A stretch of 64,000 bases of DNA from Mucilaginibacter pineti. GTDB taxonomy: Bacteria; Bacteroidota; Bacteroidia; Sphingobacteriales; Sphingobacteriaceae. Under the pieces are notes generated by a model. The model saw only the letters and a list, made by a program, of their open reading frames with translations, was not told where the DNA came from and searched no databases. Positions 52,592-62,246 of the stretch are shown here, in pieces (position 1 is the stretch's first letter; the number at the start of each line of letters is the position of its first letter). Position numbers and translations under genes: made by a program. Where the stretch lies: NCBI RefSeq assembly GCF_900101875.1, contig NZ_FNAI01000002.1, forward strand, positions 558,001 through 622,000, written 5' to 3'.

Positions 52592-53656
52592 TTATTTTGA
52601 AAGCAGGATTTCGTATGCCCGGCCTATTTTATTGAGCCCAAAGCGTTCAATTATATCTGCCTTAATATTGCGATGCTGCCAAGTTTGATTGCACGCACGG
52701 ATAATTTGTTTACGTAGGTTGCAAAGGTCATTTTGTTCGGCTATAAAGCCGTTAAAACCTTCCTTTATAAGTTCATTAACCCCTCCAACCCGAAAAGTAA
52801 CAACCGGCACCCCAACAGATAGCGATTCAAGTATTACATTGGGGAAGCCTTCGGTAAAGGAGCTTAAAACCAGTACGTTATGTTTGGATATTACTTCGGT
52901 TACATTATTAATCTCGCCGATAAATGTTATCCGGTTTTTAATACCTGTAGTATCTGCTTCGGCTTTAAGCTTGTTCATTAGTGGCCCATCGCCGGCAATG
53001 GTTAAAACATAGTTTTGCGGCAAGGCCTTCATTACTTCCAGCAGGCGGAATAATCCTTTCTCTTTTATTAACCGGCTAACTGCTATTAACCTTTTTAAGC
53101 CGGAAATTTGATATTGAGGCCTTAAAACTTCTGTTGTAATAACCGGGTTATGGATCACTATCAGCTTACCAAGATCGATGTTATAAAGTTTGGCGATAGC
53201 TTGCCGCATCTCTTCTGACTGGCAAACAATTGAATTAAACCTCACAAATAAAAACCTGGAAAAGTAGTTGTAAAAACGAGCTTTCAACCCATAAAACTCC
53301 TTCATTTGTTGAGGGTTGTTAGATCCCCGAGCTATAAGGTGAGGTATTTTAACAAAAATGGACACAAGCGCTACCAGGATATTGATGTGATCGGTTGTTG
53401 AAAAAACGGCATATGGTTTTTCGTCCCGAATTAAATTGCGTAGTTTAAAAAATGACCGTGAGGCTTTTATGGTATTAAGGTTTACAAATTTAATACCCGC
53501 TATTTTTGTTGAGAAATGACATTCGTTTCCGTTTAAGAGGACAACCGTAACCTCATAGTCCGCGTTATTAAAATATTGGGACAGCAACCAGTAAACCCGT
53601 TCGGAGCCACCGGCGCCAAGCGAACTGATAATCAGGAAGATTTTCTTTGTAATCAT
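52592..53656 (-). CDS. Glycosyltransferase family 4
   Basis: A 354-residue GT-B enzyme: LIISSLGAGGSERVYWLLSQ, KRLIAVSRLIKEKGLFRLLE, LTIAGDGPLMNKLKAEAD, LSSFTEGFPNVILESLSVG. Adds a sugar to the repeat unit in the cytoplasm. Donor unknown. It lies between wzy and asnB. Confidence 0.88.
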   Translation of the reverse strand: MITKKIFLIISSLGAGGSERVYWLLSQYFNNADYEVTVVLLNGNECHFSTKIAGIKFVNLNTIKASRSFFKLRNLIRDEKPYAVFSTTDHINILVALVSIFVKIPHLIARGSNNPQQMKEFYGLKARFYNYFSRFLFVRFNSIVCQSEEMRQAIAKLYNIDLGKLIVIHNPVITTEVLRPQYQISGLKRLIAVSRLIKEKGLFRLLEVMKALPQNYVLTIAGDGPLMNKLKAEADTTGIKNRITFIGEINNVTEVISKHNVLVLSSFTEGFPNVILESLSVGVPVVTFRVGGVNELIKEGFNGFIAEQNDLCNLRKQIIRACNQTWQHRNIKADIIERFGLNKIGRAYEILLSK

Positions 53657-53693
53657 AAACTAAAAATTGCGTGCAGATTTCAGATGTTGTCAA

Positions 53694-54911
53694 CTAAGCC
53701 ATTGATAATTGGTCTTGTGGCTGATTTTCAATTAGTTTATCATGGTGTAACACGGCAAAATAAAGGAATATGGTGGGGCCATCAACACTCATTAACCACC
53801 CGTTGTGTGATAGGGCATTCAACGATATGGCTAAGAAAGAAAAAAATAACGCCACGTAAATTGCTATGCCTTTGTATTGTACGTTTTTGATGGTTTGCCA
53901 AAACAGGCGAATGGGTTTGTAATATATGCCCGCAAGTAAACCCAAACCTACAAATGGGCCAAGCAGGGTAATAAACATCAGATACGAATTATGCGATGAC
54001 AGACCAAAGGTAAACAGCGGGTTTCTGTAGGTTACTTCATCCCATGTTTTGCCGTAAAATATGAGTCCAAAGGGATAGTCGGCATAAATTTTCAGGTTTT
54101 CGGCAGCCATGTTTGCCCTGTTATAATCATTGGCCTCTTTAGCCTGGTTTTTAGATAAGATGTTGTTTTTGGTATCCAGGTTGTCTTTTATCACATAGTT
54201 GTACAGTCCAAAACATATAATTACCGTAGCTGCAACCAGCAAAATTGCTTTATAACGGTAATAGATAAATAGAAACAGGGTTACGGCAGTGCCAAAACTT
54301 ATCAATGCCGATCTGTTCATGCCAAGATATATACAGATAATGCATGCTGATAAAACGATGATCCTGATTATTAGATATTGCTTGCAGGTACAGGCTGCAA
54401 TAAATATAAAGGTAGTAACTGCAGCAACTTGATATCCAAAAGTAAATTGGGCAACAGCTACGCCCGATGGGCTTTGCTTTACCTGTTCTCCAAGCAATGT
54501 ACTCCTTATGGGGTCAATTGTAGCCTGAAGGTTGTGATCCAATACCATGATTAACATGGAGAATATCAACAGGGAGAAAAACAGGAATACTGATGTATAA
54601 TAGCGCAGTTTACTTGAACCAATGAAATAATTGAAATATAAAGAACAAACTATAATAGTAATTAATGTAGCAAAAAAGCCCCGGTAATCATCCAGGCCAA
54701 CTACCTGGTATAAAAACACACCAATTATGAAAATTACCAGTTCATTGTAGTAGCTAAAACGCAAAATTGGTTTCTGCACAAAAAACAACAATAACAGGCA
54801 AAAAATTATGGGTGCAGGAATTCTTAAAGTATCTGTCATGAAGATGCAAAAAGCAAGCGTGTACAGATAGAATAACATTACACCAAAGCAAAGGCACTTT
54901 TTAAGCAACAT
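53694..54911 (-). CDS. O-antigen polymerase/ligase-like membrane protein (Wzy)
   Basis: A 405-residue polytopic protein with about ten membrane helices and one large periplasmic loop (residues about 250-310; PFGLIFYGKTWDEVTYRNPL, FTFGLSSHNSYLMFITLLG). The HNSYL motif is common to O-antigen ligase/polymerase family members. Only one such gene is seen, and with the flippase at 60802 it makes a Wzx/Wzy-dependent system. Confidence 0.8.
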   Translation of the reverse strand: MLLKKCLCFGVMLFYLYTLAFCIFMTDTLRIPAPIIFCLLLLFFVQKPILRFSYYNELVIFIIGVFLYQVVGLDDYRGFFATLITIIVCSLYFNYFIGSSKLRYYTSVFLFFSLLIFSMLIMVLDHNLQATIDPIRSTLLGEQVKQSPSGVAVAQFTFGYQVAAVTTFIFIAACTCKQYLIIRIIVLSACIICIYLGMNRSALISFGTAVTLFLFIYYRYKAILLVAATVIICFGLYNYVIKDNLDTKNNILSKNQAKEANDYNRANMAAENLKIYADYPFGLIFYGKTWDEVTYRNPLFTFGLSSHNSYLMFITLLGPFVGLGLLAGIYYKPIRLFWQTIKNVQYKGIAIYVALFFSFLAISLNALSHNGWLMSVDGPTIFLYFAVLHHDKLIENQPQDQLSMA

Positions 54912-54929
54912 AGCTACGTTTTACAGGTA

Positions 54930-55523
54930 CTACTGAAAAATTCTTTTCAATGTGAATAATATTATTTTAACATCCATCAAAAGGTTATGGTTGTCAATGT
55001 ATTCAAGATTTTTGTTGATTTTGGATGGCACGATGCTCTTGATGTACATATCCTCGGGATTGTCGCTGCCCGCCAATAGCTCGTTTTCGTCAAAGTATTT
55101 GATAGAAGCCCAATCTGTTACGCCAGGTTTTACGGTTAGCACCCTCAATTGGGCAGGAGTGTACATGTTTACATATTTTCTTACTTCGGGCCGGGGGCCA
55201 ACAAGGCTCATGTCGCCTTTTAGTACGTTTAGCAATTGAGGTAGTTCATCAAGCTTGTATTTTCTGAGCCAATATCCAACCCTTGTTATCCGGTAATCTT
55301 TATTGCCTATTGTTAGTAAGCCCGCATTGTCTGAGTTTATATACATGGTTCTGAATTTGAAGAGTTTAAATTCGTTACCATGTTTCCCTACCCGTATTTG
55401 TTTATAAAATACGCCCCCGCTTGAATTAAGTTTAACAGCTATAGCTATTAACAGAAATACGGGCAGTGACATTATGAGGGCAATCAGCGCCAGGGCAATA
55501 TCAAAAAGTCGTTTAACGGCCAT
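54930..55523 (-). CDS. Initiating phosphosugar transferase (bacterial sugar transferase)
   Basis: A 197-residue monotopic protein: FDIALALIALIMSLPVFLLI (membrane helix), KQIRVGKHGNEFKLFKFRTM, YWLRKYKLDELPQLLNVLKG, GDMSLVGPRPEVRKYV, TVKPGVTDWASIKYFDEN. Short form typical of PglC/WbaP-C enzymes. It starts the repeat unit by moving a sugar phosphate to undecaprenyl phosphate. The donor might be a bacillosamine- or FucNAc-type sugar made via the CapD-like enzyme (inference). Confidence 0.93.
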   Translation of the reverse strand: MAVKRLFDIALALIALIMSLPVFLLIAIAVKLNSSGGVFYKQIRVGKHGNEFKLFKFRTMYINSDNAGLLTIGNKDYRITRVGYWLRKYKLDELPQLLNVLKGDMSLVGPRPEVRKYVNMYTPAQLRVLTVKPGVTDWASIKYFDENELLAGSDNPEDMYIKSIVPSKINKNLEYIDNHNLLMDVKIILFTLKRIFQ

Positions 55524-55528
55524 GGTAT

Positions 55529-56779
55529 TTATAATTCAATTTCTTCAAGCTCCTTAAAGTTATCCAGCTGCAGTACCTTGTTAACTGAGTTTATTACGGT
55601 TTTGATTATGAAAATCAACTCTCCATCGGTAAGCTGCGGGTAAATGGGAAGCGATATTTCGTTTGCATAAAGTGCATAAGCCGATGGATATTTGCCGATT
55701 TCATAACCCAGATCTTTGAAAAGTGTTAACATGGGCAGGGGAGTAAAGTGTACATTAACAGTTATCTCGCTGCTCATAATGCTGTCTATGATCTGGTCGC
55801 GCTGGGCTTCAGATATTCCTTTGATCCGCAGGGCAAATAAATGGTATGATGATTCCCGGTTATCCCGTTTCAGGGCCGGTTCTATAAACCAATCCATTTC
55901 TTTAAAAATTTCGCAATAAATGGATGCTATGCGTTTGCGCAGCGGGAGCAGTTTTGCATGGTATGTTTTAAGCTGCCCGATACCTATTGCCGCACATATA
56001 TCAGGCATATTTATCTTGAGCCCCATAAACAGTATATCATATTTCCAGCCACCTCCATTGCTTTTGGTAAAGGCATCTTTGCTTTGGCCGTTAAGGGTAT
56101 ATAATTTTAAGTACCGGTATTCGTTATTGGCGTCGAAAGCCGGGGGGAGATTTATACAAATACAACCACCTTCGGCGGTTGTGATGTTTTTTACCGCATG
56201 AAAGGAAAAAATGGAAACATCACTATATTTTGATGCCGGTAATTCATCTATCGTTGCCCCGATAGAGTGGGCCGCATCGGCAATTAACAGAATCCGGTTT
56301 AAAGCCTTTTGTTTCGCAGTTTCAGCAATAAATAACTTTTTAATTTCCGGGGTGTTAATGATGGCCTTTAACTCCTTGTAATTACAGGGCCAGCCGGCTA
56401 TATCAACCGCAATAATGGCTTTGGTTTTAGGAGTTATAGCTTTAAGTACGGCTGTTGTTGAAATACAACAATCGTCATCAACGTCAACCATTACCGGCGT
56501 AGCTCCGCAATGCAGTACGCTTAAAGCGGTAGCACAATAGGTATAGGCCGGAATGATAACCTCATCGCCTTCTTTTATGCCAAACCATTTTAACATCAGT
56601 ATAGCGCCAGACGTCCAGGAGTTTACACAAACAGCGGCGTCTGAAGCCGTAAGTTGCTTCATTTGATGTTCAAGTATTGCCACTTTTGGCCCCGTGGTTA
56701 TCCAGCCAGAGTTAAGCGTGTCCATAACCTCATCTATAACAAGCTGATCAATGTAAGGTGGTGCGAAAGAGATTTTCAT
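55529..56779 (-). CDS. DegT/DnrJ/EryC1 aminotransferase
   Basis: About 416 residues from the ATG before MKISFAPPYID; an upstream TTG would overlap the previous gene. MDTLNSGWITTGPKVAILEH, IIPAYTYCATALSVLHCGAT, DAAHSIGAT and the PLP lysine in FSFHAVKNITTAEGG are standard for sugar aminotransferases of this family. It transaminates a 4- or 3-keto nucleotide sugar. Located between the deacetylase-like gene and the initiating transferase, so it probably acts on the first sugar. Confidence 0.9.
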   Translation of the reverse strand: MKISFAPPYIDQLVIDEVMDTLNSGWITTGPKVAILEHQMKQLTASDAAVCVNSWTSGAILMLKWFGIKEGDEVIIPAYTYCATALSVLHCGATPVMVDVDDDCCISTTAVLKAITPKTKAIIAVDIAGWPCNYKELKAIINTPEIKKLFIAETAKQKALNRILLIADAAHSIGATIDELPASKYSDVSIFSFHAVKNITTAEGGCICINLPPAFDANNEYRYLKLYTLNGQSKDAFTKSNGGGWKYDILFMGLKINMPDICAAIGIGQLKTYHAKLLPLRKRIASIYCEIFKEMDWFIEPALKRDNRESSYHLFALRIKGISEAQRDQIIDSIMSSEITVNVHFTPLPMLTLFKDLGYEIGKYPSAYALYANEISLPIYPQLTDGELIFIIKTVINSVNKVLQLDNFKELEEIEL

Positions 56780-56802
56780 TTCAGGCCGGGATAATGTAAA
56801 TT

Positions 56803-57564
56803 TCAAACAGGGATTTTTTCCATGAACGCGATTGTTTTTTGAGCATAATCGCGCGCTAATCTTTTATAAATAGAATACTTTTCTGTAATGGCATCTACCC
56901 AGGTATAGTCAGAAAACTTAATATTGCTTAGTGTTATAAAAAGGTGATGGTTTTTCTCGATAAAAATTTCAAGTTCTTCAAATGCTTTAGCAGAGCAGCT
57001 TTCAGGATGGTAATTGAATGTCCAGGTATGTTTTGTTTTTTGTTCAACTTCTGAAAGCTGCACAGGGATCCAGTTGAAGCCAAACCGCATATAAGGTGAT
57101 CTCAATAATCCGTCGCTAATTATCTTAATGTTGGTATATTCATTTAAAGCTAACAGCGTATTACGATCAAAAGTGTGGGCCGGTGCAATAAAAACAGCCG
57201 GGTTTATATCTTCCCGTCTGAAGATTTCAGCTGCATTTTTTATTTTTTCTTTTTGGGTTTGAATAGGAACCCCGGCAAATTCTGATCGTTTGTTCATTTT
57301 CAACAAACCCGAGTTTCTGTTTATATAATAATGATCAAACCCGTGCATTCCTATAATGTAGTTTTTGTTTTGCAGCTTACGCACCAATTGCCAGTAATAA
57401 GGATTAAAAGAACCACAGGCCTCAAGCTTAGGATCCTTATTGGCGGGTATAACAGCAATTATTGGTTTTATGTCAAACCTATCGAACAGATAGAAAAAGC
57501 GTTCCCATTTCCAAAGGTTATTTGTGGGGCACAAATCATCCAGACGAATTAAATATTGTAACAT
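56803..57564 (-). CDS. DUF2334/polysaccharide deacetylase-like protein
   Basis: A 253-residue NodB-fold-like protein: the start IRLDDLCPTNNLWKW carries the Asp-Asp pair of the metal site, with MHGFDHYYINRN (H-x-x-D-H) and AVFIAPAHTFDRNTLLALNE. This pattern matches polysaccharide deacetylase-like DUF2334 proteins. It may N-deacetylate an amino sugar in the repeat unit. Overlap with the next gene is minimal. Confidence 0.75.
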   Translation of the reverse strand: MLQYLIRLDDLCPTNNLWKWERFFYLFDRFDIKPIIAVIPANKDPKLEACGSFNPYYWQLVRKLQNKNYIIGMHGFDHYYINRNSGLLKMNKRSEFAGVPIQTQKEKIKNAAEIFRREDINPAVFIAPAHTFDRNTLLALNEYTNIKIISDGLLRSPYMRFGFNWIPVQLSEVEQKTKHTWTFNYHPESCSAKAFEELEIFIEKNHHLFITLSNIKFSDYTWVDAITEKYSIYKRLARDYAQKTIAFMEKIPV

Positions 57565-57582
57565 ATTAATAAGTTGAAAAGT

Positions 57583-58752
57583 TCACAAAGCTGGTTGGTT
57601 GTTGGCAAATTGAGTTGCAAACCTCGATGTAGCAGCATGTTTTTTGATGAGTGTTTCCCATTCTCCGAGTATCTTGTCTGGATGGTTGGTTTGCAAAATT
57701 GAACGGGCATTATTTCCAATTTCATTTTTCAAAGCCGGTTTATTGACCAAATGCAACATGGCAAGGGTTAAACCGCTAATGGGTTCGTTGTTTACCAATA
57801 TGCCGTTTTCTCTGTCGTTAATGATCTCTGCCGGTCCAAAATCGCAGTTTAAGGCTATAGATGGACAGCCAAAGCTCATGGCCTCAACCAAAGCATTGGG
57901 ATATCCCTCGTTGCGCGATGGTAATACAAACATCTCTGCCTGGCTGTAATAGTCCTGAAGATTATTCTTGCTGCCGGGCATCAGCACTTTTTCTCTTAAT
58001 CCAAGATTAAATACCTGACAAACCAGGTTTGCACGCTCTTCGCCATCACCAATTATAATAAGATCAATGTCATTGAACCCTGCTTTGGCGTAAGCTTCAA
58101 TAAGCATGTCAAAACCTTTTACGTAAGCCAAACGGCCAACCCCTAAAATAAATCTCCGGTCATGTACCCGCTGATTTGATAGGGGTTGAAAAACGGTAAC
58201 GGCATTTGTGATTCGTTGAATATTGTTGAGCTTTTTAAATGTTTTATTTCTAAGCAGGCAATCTTCCACTCCCTTTGCGCTAACAACCACGGCTGCTGAT
58301 CTTTTGTATAGTTTAGCCGCCAATTGCCTGTGCAAATAATTAAACCGGATAACGCTCCTCTCTGGCGATGTGCGTTCAGAAACAATATAGGGCACGTGCG
58401 TTAATGAACATGTTATGCCTGCCCATATATTTGCCGATGTGATAAATGATAAAGTACATACCGGTTTTTCTGTTCGTAACAGCTTTATTAGTTTATAAAA
58501 AGTTTCGGCAATATGATAGGCCCTATGTGTGAACCTGCTTTTTTGCCGGTCTGTTAAACAAATTACTTTAACATTATTTTCGATCACGTAAGCTGGAGGA
58601 TCGTTGTTTAACGAAATAATTACCGACTGAAAATCTTTTTTGCTAAAGTAGTTGGCCAGTGATATAATAACCCTTTCGGCTCCGCCCCCTTTAAGGGAAG
58701 GAATAATGAAAAATAAAACAGGTTTTAAAATGGGGGCGGGTTGTATTTTCAT
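57583..58752 (-). CDS. Glycosyltransferase family 4
   Basis: A 389-residue GT-B enzyme: FFIIPSLKGGGAERVIISLA, FILGVGRLAYVKGFDMLIEA, LIIIGDGEERANLVCQVFNL, VLPSRNEGYPNALVEAMSFG. The pattern is close to PglJ/PglH-type GalNAc transferases. Donor unknown. Confidence 0.88.
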   Translation of the reverse strand: MKIQPAPILKPVLFFIIPSLKGGGAERVIISLANYFSKKDFQSVIISLNNDPPAYVIENNVKVICLTDRQKSRFTHRAYHIAETFYKLIKLLRTEKPVCTLSFITSANIWAGITCSLTHVPYIVSERTSPERSVIRFNYLHRQLAAKLYKRSAAVVVSAKGVEDCLLRNKTFKKLNNIQRITNAVTVFQPLSNQRVHDRRFILGVGRLAYVKGFDMLIEAYAKAGFNDIDLIIIGDGEERANLVCQVFNLGLREKVLMPGSKNNLQDYYSQAEMFVLPSRNEGYPNALVEAMSFGCPSIALNCDFGPAEIINDRENGILVNNEPISGLTLAMLHLVNKPALKNEIGNNARSILQTNHPDKILGEWETLIKKHAATSRFATQFANNQPAL

Positions 58753-58775
58753 TGCTGTTATTAATTCCTGGGTGC

Positions 58776-59633
58776 TTAAAGCAGGTATTTTAATGTATTG
58801 TAGGCTTTACGAAACCGTTTGTTTTGTAATTCAAATACGAGGTAGCGTTTGATGTAAAGCAGCAGTAGCTTTTTTTTACCGATGGCCGGGTAAGTAAAGT
58901 TTTTGATGATTAAATTGAAATCACTTATAACCCTTTCCATTCGCACTTTAGCATTGATCATGCTCCAAATACCGCCTTCATGATTGCGGTAACAACTCAT
59001 TACTTCGGGTATTACATAAATTTTACCGCCGGTATGCTGGGTGGCCGATAGCTTAAACATTTTGTCGCCGGCAAAACAATCAAAAAACCAGGGAGTAAAA
59101 AACAGCCGGTGAGTTTCTGAAATGTTGCGGTAAAGTACAGTTGCTGTTTTTGTTTCTTCCTGCTTGCCGGCCAGTAGGTCAACATAAGTGTGTACCAGGG
59201 GCGTTGGATTGGGATGAACATATAGCGTTTTATTAGTGGAGTTTATTAGCTTGTGATAGTGACAACAAATAATAAAATCGGGGTTGTTTTCTAAAAATGT
59301 TACCTGCTTTTGTAATTTATGTTCATCTATCCAGTAATCATCCCCTTCGCAAAGTGCTATGTATTTGCCACTGCACTGGGTAATACAGTTAATAAGGTTT
59401 TTATGGGTACCTAAATTGGTAGGAGAGGCTATAAGCTTTATTCTGCCCGGGTACGTATCTGAATATAGCTTAATGACTGCTTGTGTTTTATCTGTTGAGC
59501 AATCATCACCTATGATGATCTCATAGTTGAAGTTTGCCTCCTGCATCAAAAAGCTCTGGATAGCTTCGGCAATAAAGTTTTCATGATTGTAAGTAATACA
59601 ACATATACTTACCATTACCTGCTCATTATTCAT
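58776..59633 (-). CDS. Glycosyltransferase family 2
   Basis: A 285-residue GT-A enzyme: VSICCITYNHENFIAEAIQS, YEIIIGDDCSTDKTQAVI, the D-x-D-like region CEGDDYWIDEHKLQKQV, and a C-terminal helical tail (KKKLLLLYIKRYLVFEL). Its start overlaps the preceding aminotransferase by 4 nt. It adds one sugar to the growing unit. Confidence 0.9.
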   Translation of the reverse strand: MNNEQVMVSICCITYNHENFIAEAIQSFLMQEANFNYEIIIGDDCSTDKTQAVIKLYSDTYPGRIKLIASPTNLGTHKNLINCITQCSGKYIALCEGDDYWIDEHKLQKQVTFLENNPDFIICCHYHKLINSTNKTLYVHPNPTPLVHTYVDLLAGKQEETKTATVLYRNISETHRLFFTPWFFDCFAGDKMFKLSATQHTGGKIYVIPEVMSCYRNHEGGIWSMINAKVRMERVISDFNLIIKNFTYPAIGKKKLLLLYIKRYLVFELQNKRFRKAYNTLKYLL

Positions 59634-60805
59634 ACTGTTCCATTTAAACTCGCAGTTGTTATGTTTATCTCCGATTCAATTTTATCGGTAACAAGTTTGC
59701 CAAAATGTTTCGGCTTGAAATCATTGTCGAAATTTTGTGCACGAAGTAGTAACCGGCAAATAAGATCAAGATCTGAAAGCGAAAGCGTATGATACAAAGG
59801 CAGGCAGATCACTCTTGAAGCTATGGAATCGCAAACAGGCATTGGCTGGTGTTTTACATATGGCAATGATGATAGCGAAGGGTAAAAATATCGCCTGCAA
59901 TATATCTGGGCTAATTCAAGCTTTGCTTTGCTTTGGTGCATCAAGGCTTCAGTTTTAAAAATTACAGGGAAATATGCATAATTATAGTTCTCATCATTTT
60001 CAAGTTTTTGAAACTGCACATCAAGGTTACCCAAGCGTATCATATATTGCTCATATAAATACTTTCTCTTTTTAAGTATGTCATCAACATGGCGCAGGTT
60101 GCATAATCCCATTGCTGCATGAAATTCGCTGTTTTTTGCGTTGATGCCCTGTTCGGAGAAGGTATCAACTCCAGAGTATCCAAAATTGCGCATCAGCGCC
60201 ATAGTTCTCAAAAGGTCAGGATCCTGGGTAAACACAGCACCACCTTCAATAGTATGATATAACTTAGTTGAGTGAAAACTGGTTACGCTGATATCACCGT
60301 ATTCAAACACCGACCGGTTTTGGTAAAATGTGCCAAAGCAATGTGCAGCATCATAAATAACCCTGAGTTTGTACTTATCGGCAATAGTTTGTATAGCTTC
60401 AATATCACAAGGGTTACCAAATACGTGCGTGGCCAATATTGCCGAGGTTAGCGGTGTAATTGCAGCTTCGATTTTAGCGGCATCGATGTTCAGCGTTTCG
60501 GGATCAATATCTACAAATACCGGTTCGCAGCCCTGCCATACGATGCTGCTTGTAGTAGCAACAAATGAAAAAGGTGTTGTGATGATCTCTCCGCTTAAAT
60601 TAAGTGCTTTAATAGCCAGCTGTAATGCTGTAGTTCCGTTTGAAACAAAAAGCATATGGCTAATACCCAGGTATTGTTTTAATTTTAACTCAAGTGTATT
60701 TACAAGCGGACCATTATTTGTCAGCCATTGTCTTTCCCAGATAGTTTTAACATACGCCCTGAATTCTTTTTCGGCAGGGAGAAAGGGTTTGGTTACAGGT
60801 ATCAT
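59630..60805 (-). CDS. DegT-family sugar aminotransferase (WecE/VioA/FdtB-like)
   Basis: A 391-residue PLP enzyme: MIPVTKPFLPAEKEFRAYVK, NGPLVNTLELKLKQYLGI, VSNGTTALQLAIKALNL, IYDAAHCFGTFYQ, PLP lysine in TSFHSTKLYHTIEGG. Resembles dTDP-4-keto-6-deoxyglucose or -hexose aminotransferases. The nucleotide-sugar synthesis genes for its substrate (RmlA/B-like) are not in the window and may be elsewhere. Confidence 0.9.
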   Translation of the reverse strand: MIPVTKPFLPAEKEFRAYVKTIWERQWLTNNGPLVNTLELKLKQYLGISHMLFVSNGTTALQLAIKALNLSGEIITTPFSFVATTSSIVWQGCEPVFVDIDPETLNIDAAKIEAAITPLTSAILATHVFGNPCDIEAIQTIADKYKLRVIYDAAHCFGTFYQNRSVFEYGDISVTSFHSTKLYHTIEGGAVFTQDPDLLRTMALMRNFGYSGVDTFSEQGINAKNSEFHAAMGLCNLRHVDDILKKRKYLYEQYMIRLGNLDVQFQKLENDENYNYAYFPVIFKTEALMHQSKAKLELAQIYCRRYFYPSLSSLPYVKHQPMPVCDSIASRVICLPLYHTLSLSDLDLICRLLLRAQNFDNDFKPKHFGKLVTDKIESEINITTASLNGTV

Positions 60806-62241
60806 CTTTTTAGAATTAAGTGGTTAAAATCTTTAATAGCAGAAATATTTATTAACAGGCTGGCACCATAATAAACCGGAATGAATATTATGAATAGTAT
60901 GCTGATTTGCATAGTTGGAATGAAAAAATCATTAATTAGCAGCCTGTCAAGAAAATAGCAGCAAAGCCCGATGCCGGCGGCCAGTGATACAGTGGGCAAA
61001 ATATCTTTTATCTGCTCCGTTACAGGGTAAGCAATTAATCGCCCGCTGTAAATAGAGTTAATATAGTAGGCAATTATGTTAAAAAACAATTGAAAATATA
61101 AGAGTCCGTAGATACCGAAAGGGATAAAAAGCAGGATCCCTATCACGCTTAAAACCTTTTTAATCGCCTCTAATTTTAAAAACAACGCGCTTTTTCCCAT
61201 TACTTTTAAAACATTGAGGTTATATGAATGAAGCGGATACATAATGCCGCTTATGCATAGCAATTGAAAAAACGGAACAGCTGGCAGCCATTTATCAGTT
61301 AATATGATGTGGAATAATGGCCTGGCAATTACGCTCAGGAATATCAGTACGGGTGCATTCCAAAATATAACTTGCTGCATAAGCCGTTTATACACGTTTT
61401 TTAATTGTACCGGATCATGTGAAATCTCTGCAAACATTGGATACGTAACCTTATTTATTGCTGCCGATATGTTGCTGATAGGCAATTGACTAATAGAATC
61501 GGCACGGCTGTAGTAACCGAGCTGTGCAACCGAAAAGTATTTGCCAATTATGATGAGGTATATATTTTGGTAAATGGTATCAATTAAACCCGATATAGTC
61601 ATTTTGTAACCAAAGTAAATATGCTTTTTAAAGCACGCCTTATCAAATACGAGTGCCGGCATCCAGTTTGAGCTTATCCAGTGCATGGCTGTTGATAAAA
61701 AAGATGTGCATAAGCCCATCCAAACCAGGCTCCATACGCCGTAACCTAATTTTGCAAGCACAATGCCCAATATTCCGCCTCCAATAGCCGCCGGGAGTTG
61801 AATATTGGTTTGTTTTTTAAACTTCATTTCTTTAATCAATAAAGTGCTTTGCACCCCAAAAAATGCGTTTATAATTAAAATAATACCGTAAACGCGTACT
61901 ATAGCTGTTAACAATGGTTGGTTATAAAAAGCCGAGATTAACGGGGCTGATAAAAACAGTAATAGGTATAAAATAGAGCTGCCAATAATATTAAAATAAA
62001 ATACGGTTGAATAGTCGCGCTGATCGGCATCGGTTGTACGGATCAATGACGCGGTAAGGCCGCTATCCAACAAACTATTCCCCACCGAAATGAAAATTGA
62101 TAACATAGCTATGAGCCCAAATTGTGATGGCTCCAGTATGCGTGCCAGGAATATGGATATGCCAATGCTTATCAGTTTTGAGCTTAATTGCTGCCACAGC
62201 GACCATAATATGCCAGATACGGCTCTTTGTTTATAACTCAT
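60802..62241 (-). CDS. Lipid-linked repeat-unit flippase (Wzx, polysaccharide export MOP family)
   Basis: A 479-residue protein with about 12-14 membrane helices. Opening YKQRAVSGILWSLWQQLSSK, LARILEPSQFGLIAMLSIFI, LLDSGLTASLIRT and YSRADSISQLPISNISAAIN are typical of WzxC-type flippases. It moves the lipid-linked repeat across the inner membrane before polymerisation by the Wzy-like protein at 53694. Start overlaps the preceding dehydrogenase region by a small gap. Confidence 0.92.
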   Translation of the reverse strand: MSYKQRAVSGILWSLWQQLSSKLISIGISIFLARILEPSQFGLIAMLSIFISVGNSLLDSGLTASLIRTTDADQRDYSTVFYFNIIGSSILYLLLFLSAPLISAFYNQPLLTAIVRVYGIILIINAFFGVQSTLLIKEMKFKKQTNIQLPAAIGGGILGIVLAKLGYGVWSLVWMGLCTSFLSTAMHWISSNWMPALVFDKACFKKHIYFGYKMTISGLIDTIYQNIYLIIIGKYFSVAQLGYYSRADSISQLPISNISAAINKVTYPMFAEISHDPVQLKNVYKRLMQQVIFWNAPVLIFLSVIARPLFHIILTDKWLPAVPFFQLLCISGIMYPLHSYNLNVLKVMGKSALFLKLEAIKKVLSVIGILLFIPFGIYGLLYFQLFFNIIAYYINSIYSGRLIAYPVTEQIKDILPTVSLAAGIGLCCYFLDRLLINDFFIPTMQISILFIIFIPVYYGASLLINISAIKDFNHLILKR

Positions 62242-62246
62242 TATTT

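Noticed and set aside
60369..60827. 152-codon plus-strand frame
   Set aside because: Antisense shadow of the DegT-family aminotransferase with its conserved motifs on the other strand.
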